The notes under the pieces are model-generated. The model was not told where the DNA came from. It saw only the letters and a program-made list of their open reading frames with translations, and ran no database searches. Of a stretch of DNA of 48,227 nt, positions 8,507-16,688 are shown piece by piece (the stretch's first letter is position 1; the number at the start of each line of letters is the position of its first letter). This DNA comes from Sandaracinobacteroides sayramensis (lineage in GTDB: Bacteria; Pseudomonadota; Alphaproteobacteria; Sphingomonadales; Sphingomonadaceae), in NCBI RefSeq assembly GCF_022014495.1, contig NZ_JAKLSQ010000003.1:247258-295484 (forward strand). The letters are read 5' to 3'. Both the position numbers and the translations under genes were made by a program.

Positions 8507-10330
8507 ATGGGCCGGCACATGGCAAGCGCCCTCGCCATGGCAGCCCCTATCATTTCCCTCGAAGACATACTGCTGCGGCAGGGCGACGGCATATTGTTCG
8601 AAAATCTCTCGCTTTTCATCGGCGCGAAGGACCGTCTGGCGCTGATCGGCCGCAACGGCGCCGGCAAGACGACGCTGCTGCGCCTGATCGCCGGCACGCT
8701 GGAGCCGGATCGCGGCCGCCGCTCGGTGCAGCCTGGATCGAAGGTGGTGCTGCTGCCGCAGGACCCGCCGGTTGCCGGCTTCGAGACTCTGGCCGATTTC
8801 GCGCTGGCCGGAGACGACGCGCCGCCGCGCCACGCGGTCGAGTCGATCGCCACGCAATTGGGGCTGGACCTGTCCACCAGGGCCGCGACCGCTTCCGGCG
8901 GCGAGCGTCGTCGCGCCTCGCTCGCCCGCGCGCTGGCGCAGGAGCCCGACCTGCTGCTGCTGGACGAGCCGACCAACCACCTCGATCTGGAAGCGATCGA
9001 CTGGCTGGAATCCTGGCTCAACCGATTCAACGGCGCCTTCCTCGTCATCAGCCACGACCGGACCTTCCTCACCCGCCTGACGAAGGCCTGCCTCTGGCTC
9101 GACCGGGGCGAGATGCGCCGACAGGAAGTCGGCTTCGGCGGTTTCGAAGCCTGGACGGAAGCCGTCTATGCCGAGGAAGCCCGGCAGACCGAGAAGCTGG
9201 ACACGAAGATCGCGCAGGAACTGCACTGGCTGCAACGCGGCGTGACCGCGCGGCGCCGGCGCAACCAGGGGCGGCTGGAGCGGCTGCACCTGATGCGCGC
9301 CGAGCGCCGCTCGATGCTGGGCGTGCAGGGCACCGCCAAGCTGGCGGTCGCTTCCGACGACAGCAAGTCGAAGATGGTGATCGAGGCCGAGAGCATCTCG
9401 AAAAGCTACGAAGGCCGCGAAATCCTCAAGGATTTCTCCATCCGCATCCAGCGCGGCGACCGGATCGGAATCGTCGGCCCGAACGGCGCCGGCAAGACCA
9501 CGCTCCTGAAGCTGCTGACCGGCGAGATCGAGCCGGACACAGGCCAGGTGAAGCGCGCCAAGACCCTGACGGGGATCACCATAGACCAGCAGCGCAAGCT
9601 GATGGACCCGAACAAGCGCGTCCGCGACGTGCTGGCGGACGGCGGCGACTGGATCACCGTGCGCGGCGTGAAGAAGCATGTGCAGGGCTATCTGAAGGAG
9701 TTTCTCTTCCCGCCCGGCGTGACCGACGCGAAGATCGGCACCTTTTCCGGCGGCGAACGCTCCCGCCTGCTGCTGGCGCGGGAATTCGCCCGCGAATCCA
9801 ACCTGCTGGTGCTGGACGAGCCGACCAACGATCTCGATCTCGAAACGCTGGACCTGCTGCAGGAAGTGATCGCCGATTATGAGGGCACCGTCCTCATCGT
9901 CTCCCACGACCGGGACTTCCTCGACCGCACCACCACCATGACCATCGGCCTCGATGGTTCGGGCCGCGCCGATATCGTCGCCGGCGGCTTCCGCGAACTG
10001 GAAGCCCTGCGCGAGGCCCGCACCGCTGCCCGCCGGCCGGCGCAAAACAAGGCAGCGGTCCCCTCCCCTGCCGAACGGCCGAGGGACGGTGCCCAGAAGA
10101 AGCTGAGCTTCAAGGATCAGCATGATTTCGAAAAGCTGCCCGGCAAGATGGCCGAACTGGAAGCCGCGATCGCCGAACGCGAGGCGAAACTCGCCAACCC
10201 GGACCTTTATACGAAAGACCCCAAGGCGTTCGACCGGCTGACGGGCGAAGCGGCGAAGCTCCGCGACGAGCTGGCCGCGACCGAGGAACGCTGGCTCGAA
10301 GTGGCGGAAAAGGCCGAGGCGCTCGGCTGA
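8507..10330 (+). CDS. uup: ABC-F family ATPase, Uup-like
   Basis: Soluble protein with two ABC ATPase domains in one chain, 607 residues. The first domain has Walker A GRNGAGKTT, signature SGGERRRASLARAL and Walker B LLLLDEPTNHLD. The second has GPNGAGKTT, SGGERSRLLLARE and LLVLDEPTNDLD. The C-terminal extension (about 530-607) has a Lys/Glu-rich helical hairpin, as in Uup, which binds nucleic acid or ribosomes. No membrane segments are present. ABC-F proteins act on the ribosome or on DNA junctions; Uup affects precise excision of transposons. Later starts at M5 or M11 are equally possible. A long frame on the opposite strand is only a shadow. Confidence 0.93.
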   Translation: MGRHMASALAMAAPIISLEDILLRQGDGILFENLSLFIGAKDRLALIGRNGAGKTTLLRLIAGTLEPDRGRRSVQPGSKVVLLPQDPPVAGFETLADFALAGDDAPPRHAVESIATQLGLDLSTRAATASGGERRRASLARALAQEPDLLLLDEPTNHLDLEAIDWLESWLNRFNGAFLVISHDRTFLTRLTKACLWLDRGEMRRQEVGFGGFEAWTEAVYAEEARQTEKLDTKIAQELHWLQRGVTARRRRNQGRLERLHLMRAERRSMLGVQGTAKLAVASDDSKSKMVIEAESISKSYEGREILKDFSIRIQRGDRIGIVGPNGAGKTTLLKLLTGEIEPDTGQVKRAKTLTGITIDQQRKLMDPNKRVRDVLADGGDWITVRGVKKHVQGYLKEFLFPPGVTDAKIGTFSGGERSRLLLAREFARESNLLVLDEPTNDLDLETLDLLQEVIADYEGTVLIVSHDRDFLDRTTTMTIGLDGSGRADIVAGGFRELEALREARTAARRPAQNKAAVPSPAERPRDGAQKKLSFKDQHDFEKLPGKMAELEAAIAEREAKLANPDLYTKDPKAFDRLTGEAAKLRDELAATEERWLEVAEKAEALG

Positions 10331-10333
10331 GCG

Positions 10334-11302
10334 TCATTTCTGCGCGGGCAGCAGTTCGAGCAGGCCATGGGTGAAGCCGCGCGGCGCCACCGTCACATGG
10401 TCCTCGTCGTTCAGCACTTCCGATTTCAGCACGAGTCCGGGATAGTTTCGCGCCTTCAGCCGGCGTTCCAGCGCGCGGTTGTCCGCCACCATGTCGGTGC
10501 GCCTGTTGTAGCGCGGGTCGCCCTCCTTCACCGCTTCATATTCGCCGACATACATATAGACATGCGCTGGCAAGTCCTTGTGCGCCCTGGCATAAGCCTC
10601 TTCCCATCCGAAAGCGTGCCGCTTGTCGAACCAGAGCGAGGGGCTGCCCAGGATATAGCCGCTGAACATCTTCGGCTCGGTAAACAGGATTTGTGCGCCC
10701 AGCAGTGAGCCGTAGGAATGGCCCAGGAACAGGCTGCGCCCGGGGTCGGCGCGGAAGCGGCTTTCCACGAAGGGTTTCACCTGCTCGCGGATATAGGCCT
10801 GATAGGCGGCGCCCCCGCCATGCACGTCGCCGGGAGGGCTTCCGGCCGGGCCGTTGGCGGTCGGCGTGTAATCCCGACGCCGGCTGGTCATCCCGCCGTC
10901 GCCCTTCGCATAGGAGAGGCCGACGAGGATGAATTCCTCCACCCTCGGGCCTTCCACATTCAGCCGCCGGCCGATCTGCCGGACCAGCGGAAAGGCATAG
11001 TCGGCGTCGGTCACATAGAGCACCGGATAGCGCCGCCCGGGCTCCTCACCATAGGAAGGCGGCAGGTTCACGAACAGCTGATAGGCGCGCCCCGACACCG
11101 GGTCGGGCACGTCCCACACCTCGGTTCCAAGCACTTCATAGGGAAGCCCGTTGCCGCGCTGCGCGCCATTCGCCGAAGCCGCTGGCGCCTTCTCAGGCTG
11201 GGCACTGCCGCTGCAGGCTGCCATGGAAAAGGCGAGCAAAGCGCCGCCGACGATAAGGAACTGCTTCAAAACCGACCCCGATCCGGACAGGAAAGACGGC
11301 AA
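10334..11302 (-). CDS. Exported alpha/beta-hydrolase, putative esterase (IroE/BesA type)
   Basis: A 322-residue lipoprotein-like hydrolase. A hydrophobic signal ends in a lipobox-like AFSMAAC with Cys30, then an Ala/Ser-rich linker. The catalytic domain of the esterase-D superfamily has the nucleophile Ser196 in GHSYG and a likely catalytic His in NDEDHVTVAPRG near the C-terminus. Relatives include the siderophore esterases IroE and BesA and various carbohydrate esterases. Substrate specificity is not readable here. It converges on uup with only three bases between the stops. Confidence 0.85.
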   Translation of the reverse strand: MPSFLSGSGSVLKQFLIVGGALLAFSMAACSGSAQPEKAPAASANGAQRGNGLPYEVLGTEVWDVPDPVSGRAYQLFVNLPPSYGEEPGRRYPVLYVTDADYAFPLVRQIGRRLNVEGPRVEEFILVGLSYAKGDGGMTSRRRDYTPTANGPAGSPPGDVHGGGAAYQAYIREQVKPFVESRFRADPGRSLFLGHSYGSLLGAQILFTEPKMFSGYILGSPSLWFDKRHAFGWEEAYARAHKDLPAHVYMYVGEYEAVKEGDPRYNRRTDMVADNRALERRLKARNYPGLVLKSEVLNDEDHVTVAPRGFTHGLLELLPAQK

Positions 11303-11385
11303 GTCCTTGCGGCCGAGAAAGGGGCAGGCAATGCCCGATCAGACGGCTTTGCGTTCAGCCGCCCGGAAGTCGCGCCAGCGGCTGG

Positions 11386-12699
11386 TCAGGCGAACTCGGC
11401 GCCCGCGCAAGGCTCCATGTCCACATGCTCGGCGTGCGCGCCCTTCCCGTGCAGCGGCGGCGAGTCCACGCAATTGGCGCGAATGAAGGCTTCCTGCTGC
11501 GGCGCGATGATCTCCCGCCACTTGCGGCCGTTGAAGATGCCGTAATGGCCGACATTCTCGACCATCAGATAGCGCTTGCGGTCGTCCGCCAGATTGACCG
11601 CGAGATCGAGCGCGGCCTTGGTCTGGCCGAGGCCCGAGATATCGTCCCGCTCGCCTTCGATCGCGAGGATGGAGACATCGGCGATGGCGCCGGGGTCCAC
11701 ACGCACGCCGCGGTGCATCATCTCGCCTTTGGGCAGCAGGTGGCGCTGGAACACCACATCGATGGTCTGCAGGTAGAATTCGGCCGTCATGTCGCAGACG
11801 GACCGATATTCCTCGTAGAAGGTCTTGGTGGAATCCGCCGACTCGCCATCGCCCTGAACCAGATGCTTGAACATTTCCCAATGGGAAATCATATGGTTGC
11901 CAAGGTTCATGGACATGAATCCGGCAAGTTGCAGGAAACCCGGATAAACCTTGCGGCCGCCGCCCGGATAATAGAGCGGCACCTTGGCGATCACATTCTG
12001 CTGGAACCAGGCATGAGGGCGCTGCATCGCCAGCTCGTTGACGGCGGTCGGCGCCCGGCGCGTGTCGATCGGCCCGCCCATCATCGTCAGCGTGCAGGGC
12101 AGCGCCCGATGCTTCGAGGCCGACATCAGGCAGACGGCCGCATAGACCGGCACCGAAGGCTGGCACACCGCCAGGATATGCGCGCGCGGCGAGCCTGGCG
12201 GGGTGATCACCGAAAGCCAGTCGATCAGATAATCGATATAATCGTCGAGATCGAAAAGGCCTTCCGACAAGGGCGTCATCTTCGCGTCGCGCCAGTCGGT
12301 GATGTAGACATCGTGATTGGGCAGCATCCGCTCCACGGTGCCACGCAGAAGCGTCGCATAATGGCCGGACATCGGCGCCACGATCAGCAGCTTCGGGTCG
12401 TTCGCGGGCGCGCCGTGGCGGACGAATCGCTTCAACTGGCCGAAGGGCTTGCGGTCGACGATTTCCTCGGTGACCGGCACCGGCTTTCCGTCGATCAGCG
12501 TGCTGTCGAGGTTGAAGGGCGGCTTGCCGCGCGGCGCGGCGGCGTGGGAAAACACGTCCAGCGCGGCGGCCGCGACTTCGCCGGCCCCGGTATAGGCCAG
12601 CGGATTGGCCGGACTGCCCCACCAGGCCGCGCCGAGTCGAGCGGCGGCACTGGCTCCGCTCAGCCAGCCGCGTCCAAGCTCATAAGCATCATACAGCAT
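11386..12699 (-). CDS. phaZ: Intracellular polyhydroxybutyrate depolymerase
   Basis: Hydrolyses storage granules of poly(3-hydroxybutyrate) inside the cell, giving 3-hydroxybutyrate or oligomers. The 437 residues are within the usual length of the PhaZ1 family. The lipase box carries cysteine instead of serine, VCQPS with Cys179, as known for intracellular PhaZ of Ralstonia-type bacteria. Other conserved pieces are MSGHYATLLRGTVE, YITDWRDA and the C-terminal VGHYGIFNGRKW, which supplies the catalytic His. There is no signal peptide. It is divergent from the 3-hydroxybutyrate dehydrogenase gene, the next step of the same pathway. Confidence 0.94.
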   Translation of the reverse strand: MLYDAYELGRGWLSGASAAARLGAAWWGSPANPLAYTGAGEVAAAALDVFSHAAAPRGKPPFNLDSTLIDGKPVPVTEEIVDRKPFGQLKRFVRHGAPANDPKLLIVAPMSGHYATLLRGTVERMLPNHDVYITDWRDAKMTPLSEGLFDLDDYIDYLIDWLSVITPPGSPRAHILAVCQPSVPVYAAVCLMSASKHRALPCTLTMMGGPIDTRRAPTAVNELAMQRPHAWFQQNVIAKVPLYYPGGGRKVYPGFLQLAGFMSMNLGNHMISHWEMFKHLVQGDGESADSTKTFYEEYRSVCDMTAEFYLQTIDVVFQRHLLPKGEMMHRGVRVDPGAIADVSILAIEGERDDISGLGQTKAALDLAVNLADDRKRYLMVENVGHYGIFNGRKWREIIAPQQEAFIRANCVDSPPLHGKGAHAEHVDMEPCAGAEFA

Positions 12700-12834
12700 C
12701 CATAAACCCTTTGCAGCTTCCGCATTTACCAGCGATGAGCCTCCGACGATGCAACGATAATGTCATACATGCCGACCACGCTTTCGCCTACACTGAAAAA
12801 GCTAGCCCTCCTCACGGCATTCTGCACATGTTTT

Positions 12835-12845
12835 TTGCACCGCAG
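12835..12845. promoter_or_regulatory. Possible PhaR-like operator between phaZ and bdh
   Basis: TTGCACCGCAG differs by one base from the CTGC-N3-GCAG pattern known for PhaR, the PHB-sensing repressor. It sits 45 bp before the bdh start in the 190-bp divergent gap, flanked by CTGCAC and GCAC half-sites. The match is short, so this is a suggestion only. Confidence 0.3.
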
Positions 12846-12889
12846 CACAAATTTACATCCGTCCTGACCTGAAACTTCCGGAGATTTCC

Positions 12890-13687
12890 ATGGCCGACAC
12901 GCCCGACGCTCTTCGCCCCCTCTCCGGCCGCCGCGCGGCCGTCACGGGTTCCACCAGCGGAATCGGCCTCGCCGTTGCCGAGGCGCTGGCGAAGGCCGGC
13001 GCCGATGTCGCCATCAACGGCTTCGGCGACCATGAGCCGGCGCTTCGGCAAGTGGGCGCGCACGGAACCAAGGTGGTCTTCGCCGGCGCCGACCTTTCCA
13101 AGGGGGCAGAGGCGCAGGCCTTCGTCGCCGACGTGCAGAAGCAGCTGGGCGGGCTCGACATTCTGGTGAACAACGCCGGAATCCAGCATGTCGCCCCGGT
13201 CGACGAATTCCCCGACGACAAATGGGACGCGATCCTCGCCATCAACCTCTCGTCCAATTTCCACACGATGAAGGCGGCGATTCCGGCGATGAAGGCGCAG
13301 AACTGGGGGCGGATCGTGAACATCGCCTCGGCGCACGGGCTGGTCGCCTCGCCCTTCAAGTCCGCCTATGTCGCCGCCAAGCATGGCGTGCTCGGCCTCA
13401 CCAAGTCGGCGGCGCTGGAACTGGCGGAAACGCTCGTCACCGTGAACACCGTCTGCCCCGGCTTCGTCGACACGCCGCTGGTGCGCGGCCAGATCGCCGA
13501 CCAGGCGAAGGTGAACGACATGAGCGAGGAAGATGTGGTGAAGAACATCATTCTCGCCTCGCAGCCGACGAAGCGCTTCATCACCGCCGAGCAGGTGGCC
13601 GGCACCGTGCTGTTCCTCTGCTCCGACGCGGCGAGCGGCGTGACCGGCTCTTCCTTCAGCATCGACGGCGGCTGGACGGCGCGCTGA
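12890..13687 (+). CDS. bdhA: D-3-hydroxybutyrate dehydrogenase (SDR family)
   Basis: Oxidises (R)-3-hydroxybutyrate to acetoacetate with NAD+, feeding PHB breakdown products into central metabolism. The protein has 265 residues. The Rossmann motif TGSTSGIG (residues 19-26), NNAG (94-97) and the catalytic Ser147, Tyr160 and Lys164 (SAHGLVASPFKSAYVAAK) are all present. The C-terminal segments VCPGFVDTPLV and TGSSFSIDGGWTAR fit the 3-hydroxybutyrate dehydrogenase subgroup. A GGAG ribosome-binding site precedes the ATG. Its position divergent to phaZ supports the assignment; a broader SDR specificity is the alternative. Confidence 0.92.
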   Translation: MADTPDALRPLSGRRAAVTGSTSGIGLAVAEALAKAGADVAINGFGDHEPALRQVGAHGTKVVFAGADLSKGAEAQAFVADVQKQLGGLDILVNNAGIQHVAPVDEFPDDKWDAILAINLSSNFHTMKAAIPAMKAQNWGRIVNIASAHGLVASPFKSAYVAAKHGVLGLTKSAALELAETLVTVNTVCPGFVDTPLVRGQIADQAKVNDMSEEDVVKNIILASQPTKRFITAEQVAGTVLFLCSDAASGVTGSSFSIDGGWTAR

Positions 13688-13695
13688 CGACAGGC

Positions 13696-13718
13696 GGCGC
13701 CGGGCCAGGCCCGGCGCC
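13696..13718. terminator. Bidirectional hairpin terminator between bdh and cfa
   Basis: Perfect 11-bp arms GGCGCCGGGCC and GGCCCGGCGCC around a single A sit exactly between two convergent genes. There is no clear run of T on either side, so termination strength is uncertain. Confidence 0.6.
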
Positions 13719-13720
13719 CG

Positions 13721-14926
13721 TCAACCCTTGTAGAGATAGTCCCGTGTCAAGGGCACGGCATCGCGCTGGCGCGTCAACTGCAACTGGTAGACGACATGGT
13801 CGTCGTGGCGGAAGGCGAGGATCGCGCCGCCCAGATAGAATTCCCACATGCGGAAGAAGCGCTCGTCGTAAAGCGCGACGATCTCCGCCTTGCGCGCCCG
13901 GCAGCGCTTCAGCCAATGCTCCAGCGTGTAGGCGTAGTGCAGGCGCCACACTTCTATGTCCGCCACCCACAGATAGGCGCGCTCCACATGCGGCATCATT
14001 TCGCTGAGCGCCGGGGTATAGCCACCGGGGAAGATATATTTGGCGGTCCAGGGGTCGGTGGCGCCCTTGCCCCCTGCCCGGCCGATGCTATGGACCAGCG
14101 CCACCCCGTCCGGCGCCAGCAGGCTCGCCACCTTGTCGAAATAAGCGAAATAGTTCGGCCGCCCCACATGCTCGAACATGCCGACCGAGACGATCCGGTC
14201 GAACGGCCCTTCCACGTCGCGATAGTCCATCAACTCGTAGCGGACCTTGCCGTCTATCCCCAGCTCCTTCGCCTTCGCCCGGGCGTATTTCAACTGTTCT
14301 TCGGACAAGGTCACCCCCAGCACCTCGGCGCCGGAAAGCTTGTGGATATGCCGCGCCATGCCGCCCCAGCCGCAGCCGATGTCCAGCACCTTCATCCCGG
14401 GATTCAGGCGGAGCTTAGCGACGATATGGTCGAGCTTGTCGCGCTGCGCCCGGTCCAGATCGCTGTCCGGCCCGACATTGCCGTCGCGGAAGTAGCCGCA
14501 GCTATACTGGCGCTCCTCGTCCAGGAACAGGTCGTAGAGCTTGTCGGAAAGGTCGTAGTGATGCGCCACATTGCGCTTCGAACGCGCCCGCGCGTTCCAC
14601 TCGTCCCATTTGGCGGCGATCCGCTGCTGGTTCCACAGGCTGACACGCAGCGCGTTCCCCCGGTCCCAGCGCAGGTTGCGGCCGACGACGTCCAGCAGGT
14701 CCATCACATCGCCGCTCTCGACGATCAGCCGCCCGTCCATAAAGGCTTCGCCGGCGCCCAATGTCGGATTGGTGGCGATCTTCCGCTCCGTCGCGGCGTC
14801 CGTCAGCCTCAGCTTCACCGCGGTCGCCGCGGGATCGCCATAGCGGTGAACATGCCCCGCATGGTCCTGGATTTCCAGCGCGCCCCTGGTGATGGCGCGG
14901 CGCAAAAGTCGATCTAGAAGCCACAT
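13721..14926 (-). CDS. cfa: Cyclopropane-fatty-acyl-phospholipid synthase
   Basis: S-adenosylmethionine-dependent enzyme that adds a methylene bridge to unsaturated acyl chains of membrane lipids. The protein has 401 residues, a usual length. The N-terminal lipid-binding domain (about 1-110, with FMDGRLIVESGDVMDLL) precedes the CFA-typical HHYDLSDKLYDLFLDEERQYS (about 140-160). The SAM-binding motif is VLDIGCGWGGMARHI, followed by GVTLSEEQL. Near the C-terminus are the family segments IFPGGYTP and WRLHYAYTLEHWL. It is monocistronic as far as can be seen and converges on bdh. Confidence 0.94.
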   Translation of the reverse strand: MWLLDRLLRRAITRGALEIQDHAGHVHRYGDPAATAVKLRLTDAATERKIATNPTLGAGEAFMDGRLIVESGDVMDLLDVVGRNLRWDRGNALRVSLWNQQRIAAKWDEWNARARSKRNVAHHYDLSDKLYDLFLDEERQYSCGYFRDGNVGPDSDLDRAQRDKLDHIVAKLRLNPGMKVLDIGCGWGGMARHIHKLSGAEVLGVTLSEEQLKYARAKAKELGIDGKVRYELMDYRDVEGPFDRIVSVGMFEHVGRPNYFAYFDKVASLLAPDGVALVHSIGRAGGKGATDPWTAKYIFPGGYTPALSEMMPHVERAYLWVADIEVWRLHYAYTLEHWLKRCRARKAEIVALYDERFFRMWEFYLGGAILAFRHDDHVVYQLQLTRQRDAVPLTRDYLYKG

Positions 14927-15042
14927 AACCGATCCTTCTGACTATGGGCGGCGCGCTAGGCAAGCCTCGGAAAGAGGGGCGAAAGCGCCTTCATGGATGA
15001 CCGGACGTAATTTCATTTGCCTGTCATATCCCTCGCCCTGCC

Positions 15043-16278
15043 CTATGGATAGGCGGGGCTCCGGAACGGCTGCGGCCTGCCGCGCGCGAGGCTGCGCCAC
15101 AGCCATTCCAGCGGGCCATAGCGGAAATGCTCCAGCCAGGGCCGGGACCATGCCAGTTGCAGCGCCCAGATGCCCAGCACCACCAGCATCACCTGCGGCC
15201 GGCTGAGCTCTCCGAAAAGGCCAAGACCGATGCCGGTGAAGATGAGATTCCCCAGCAGCGAGGCCGCGACATAGTTGCTGAGCGCCATCCGCCCGCAGGC
15301 GGCCAGCCGGGCGACGAGGCGGGGGAAGGCGCCGGATTTCACGGCGGCGATGATGAGGGCCGCATAGCCGACAGCCACCGCGGGCGCGACGAGCACCCGC
15401 GCGGAGTCGGTGAAGAAGAAGGCCGGCGCGGAAAAACCCGAAACGAAGAAGCGCCAGGCCAGAAAGACCCCGATCGCCCAGCCCGGCAAGATCAGCGCAA
15501 GCGCAAGCTTTCGATAATGCGCCCCATCGAATCCGCCCTGCCACCAACCCAGCCGATAGAGGCCCATGCCGATCAGCAACAGCCCGACGCTTTCCGCGAA
15601 GAATGTGAACGGCAGCAGGAAGAAGCGCGCGAACATCACCGCCTCGTGGCGGATCGCCAGTATCTGCCCCGGGCTGCCGCGATACATGGCCGTCTCCCGC
15701 GCGACATCCGCCGGATCGGTGTAGGTTACGGAGCGCAGGCTGGCCCAGGCATCCAGCACCGCCTGAGAGGCATCGGGCGCCGCTGCCGCCGCCTGCGCCG
15801 CCAGCGCCTGCATGCCGAAGCTGAGGTTGATCGCCACCTGCAGCCCCAGCGCGATCACCCCCAGCAGGAAAAGCCGGGAAGGCGGCTGGCGGCGCAAGGG
15901 CCAGACCGCCAGCCCCACCAGGGCGAACGGCAGCAATATATCCCCCGCCCAAAGCAGCGAGCCATGGGCAAGACCGATCAGGAACAGCACGGCCATCCGC
16001 GCCAGATGCCGCCGCGTCGCCCCTTCCGCCGGGCCGCTTTCCGCCATCAGCAGCAGCGAAGCCCCGAACAGCATGGCGAACAGGGCGCGCATCTTGCCGT
16101 CGACCGTCACATAGGCGACCGCCCAGAGCCACATGTTCGCCGGCTCCGCGCCGCCGGCATATATCGGGTTCAGATAAGCGGCGCCGGCATAGGCCATGCC
16201 GATCACATTCATCACCAATATGCCCAGCACCGCCACGCCCCGCACGGTGTCTATGCTGGTGATACGCGCGGGCTGCAT
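15043..16278 (-). CDS. DUF418-domain integral membrane protein
   Basis: Membrane protein of 411 residues with about ten hydrophobic helices. It starts with the conserved ARITSIDTVRGVAVLGILVMN of the DUF418/YeiB family and ends with the DUF418 block (SNYVAASLLGNLIFTGIGLG, then WLEHFRYGPLEWLWRSL). The family resembles acyltransferase-like membrane proteins, but its function is unknown. It stands alone, 116 bp from cfa on the same strand, so co-transcription with cfa is possible. No transport or enzyme role can be assigned from the sequence. Confidence 0.9.
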   Translation of the reverse strand: MQPARITSIDTVRGVAVLGILVMNVIGMAYAGAAYLNPIYAGGAEPANMWLWAVAYVTVDGKMRALFAMLFGASLLLMAESGPAEGATRRHLARMAVLFLIGLAHGSLLWAGDILLPFALVGLAVWPLRRQPPSRLFLLGVIALGLQVAINLSFGMQALAAQAAAAAPDASQAVLDAWASLRSVTYTDPADVARETAMYRGSPGQILAIRHEAVMFARFFLLPFTFFAESVGLLLIGMGLYRLGWWQGGFDGAHYRKLALALILPGWAIGVFLAWRFFVSGFSAPAFFFTDSARVLVAPAVAVGYAALIIAAVKSGAFPRLVARLAACGRMALSNYVAASLLGNLIFTGIGLGLFGELSRPQVMLVVLGIWALQLAWSRPWLEHFRYGPLEWLWRSLARGRPQPFRSPAYP

Positions 16279-16363
16279 GGGGAAAAGCCTGACACAGGCC
16301 GACGCTATTGGCCAGATGCGCCCTGCACGCCGGCTGCGCTAGATTGAGGACTCCTATTCCCTT

Positions 16364-16446
16364 CGTCACCCCGGGCTTGACCCGGGGTCCAGCTTTCCCG
16401 CCGGCGTGGGAAAGAAGCTGGATCCCGGGTCAAGCCCGGGATGACG
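16364..16446. repeat. Palindromic REP-like intergenic element
   Basis: Two arms of about 36 bases form an imperfect inverted repeat. The left arm begins CGTCACCCCGGGCTTGACCC and the right arm ends GGGTCAAGCCCGGGATGACG. The AGCTTTCCC and GGGAAAGAAGCT segments lie on either side of a short CGCCGGCGT centre. Such elements are typical of dispersed palindromes in alphaproteobacteria. It may also act as a terminator for neighbouring transcripts. Confidence 0.8.
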
Positions 16447-16552
16447 GAAAACATATTCATTACTTGTATGAATTCTCAACCTAAAGCCCGGCTTTGCGCG
16501 CCCCTAGAGATGCTGCTTTGCCGTCTTCGGGTGGAAACCCCATTCTCTCGCC

Positions 16553-16681
16553 ATGGCGAATGACAGCGACAGCCGCGCGAAAGCGCTGAAAACGGGCGAT
16601 GGCAACGGTCTCGACCGGCTGGTCACTCTGGTCGCGCTGCTGGCCACATTGGCGCTGATCTTCTTCTCCGTGCCCGCCTGA
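16553..16681 (+). CDS. Candidate 42-residue membrane protein
   Basis: A short frame opening with ATG and ending TGA encodes a charged N-terminus (MANDSDSRAKALKTGDGNG) followed by one clear transmembrane helix (LVTLVALLATLALIFFSVPA). The charge pattern followed by a helix is what small bacterial membrane proteins look like and is unlikely in a random frame. No strong ribosome-binding site is visible upstream. It converges on the TonB receptor with seven bases between the stops. No family is recognised. Confidence 0.5.
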   Translation: MANDSDSRAKALKTGDGNGLDRLVTLVALLATLALIFFSVPA

Positions 16682-16688
16682 GGCGGCT

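Noticed and set aside
8417-10123. A 568-codon open frame on the minus strand
   Set aside because: It is antisense to uup, which has all ABC-F motifs. The frame is long only because high GC leaves few stop codons; it shows no domain.
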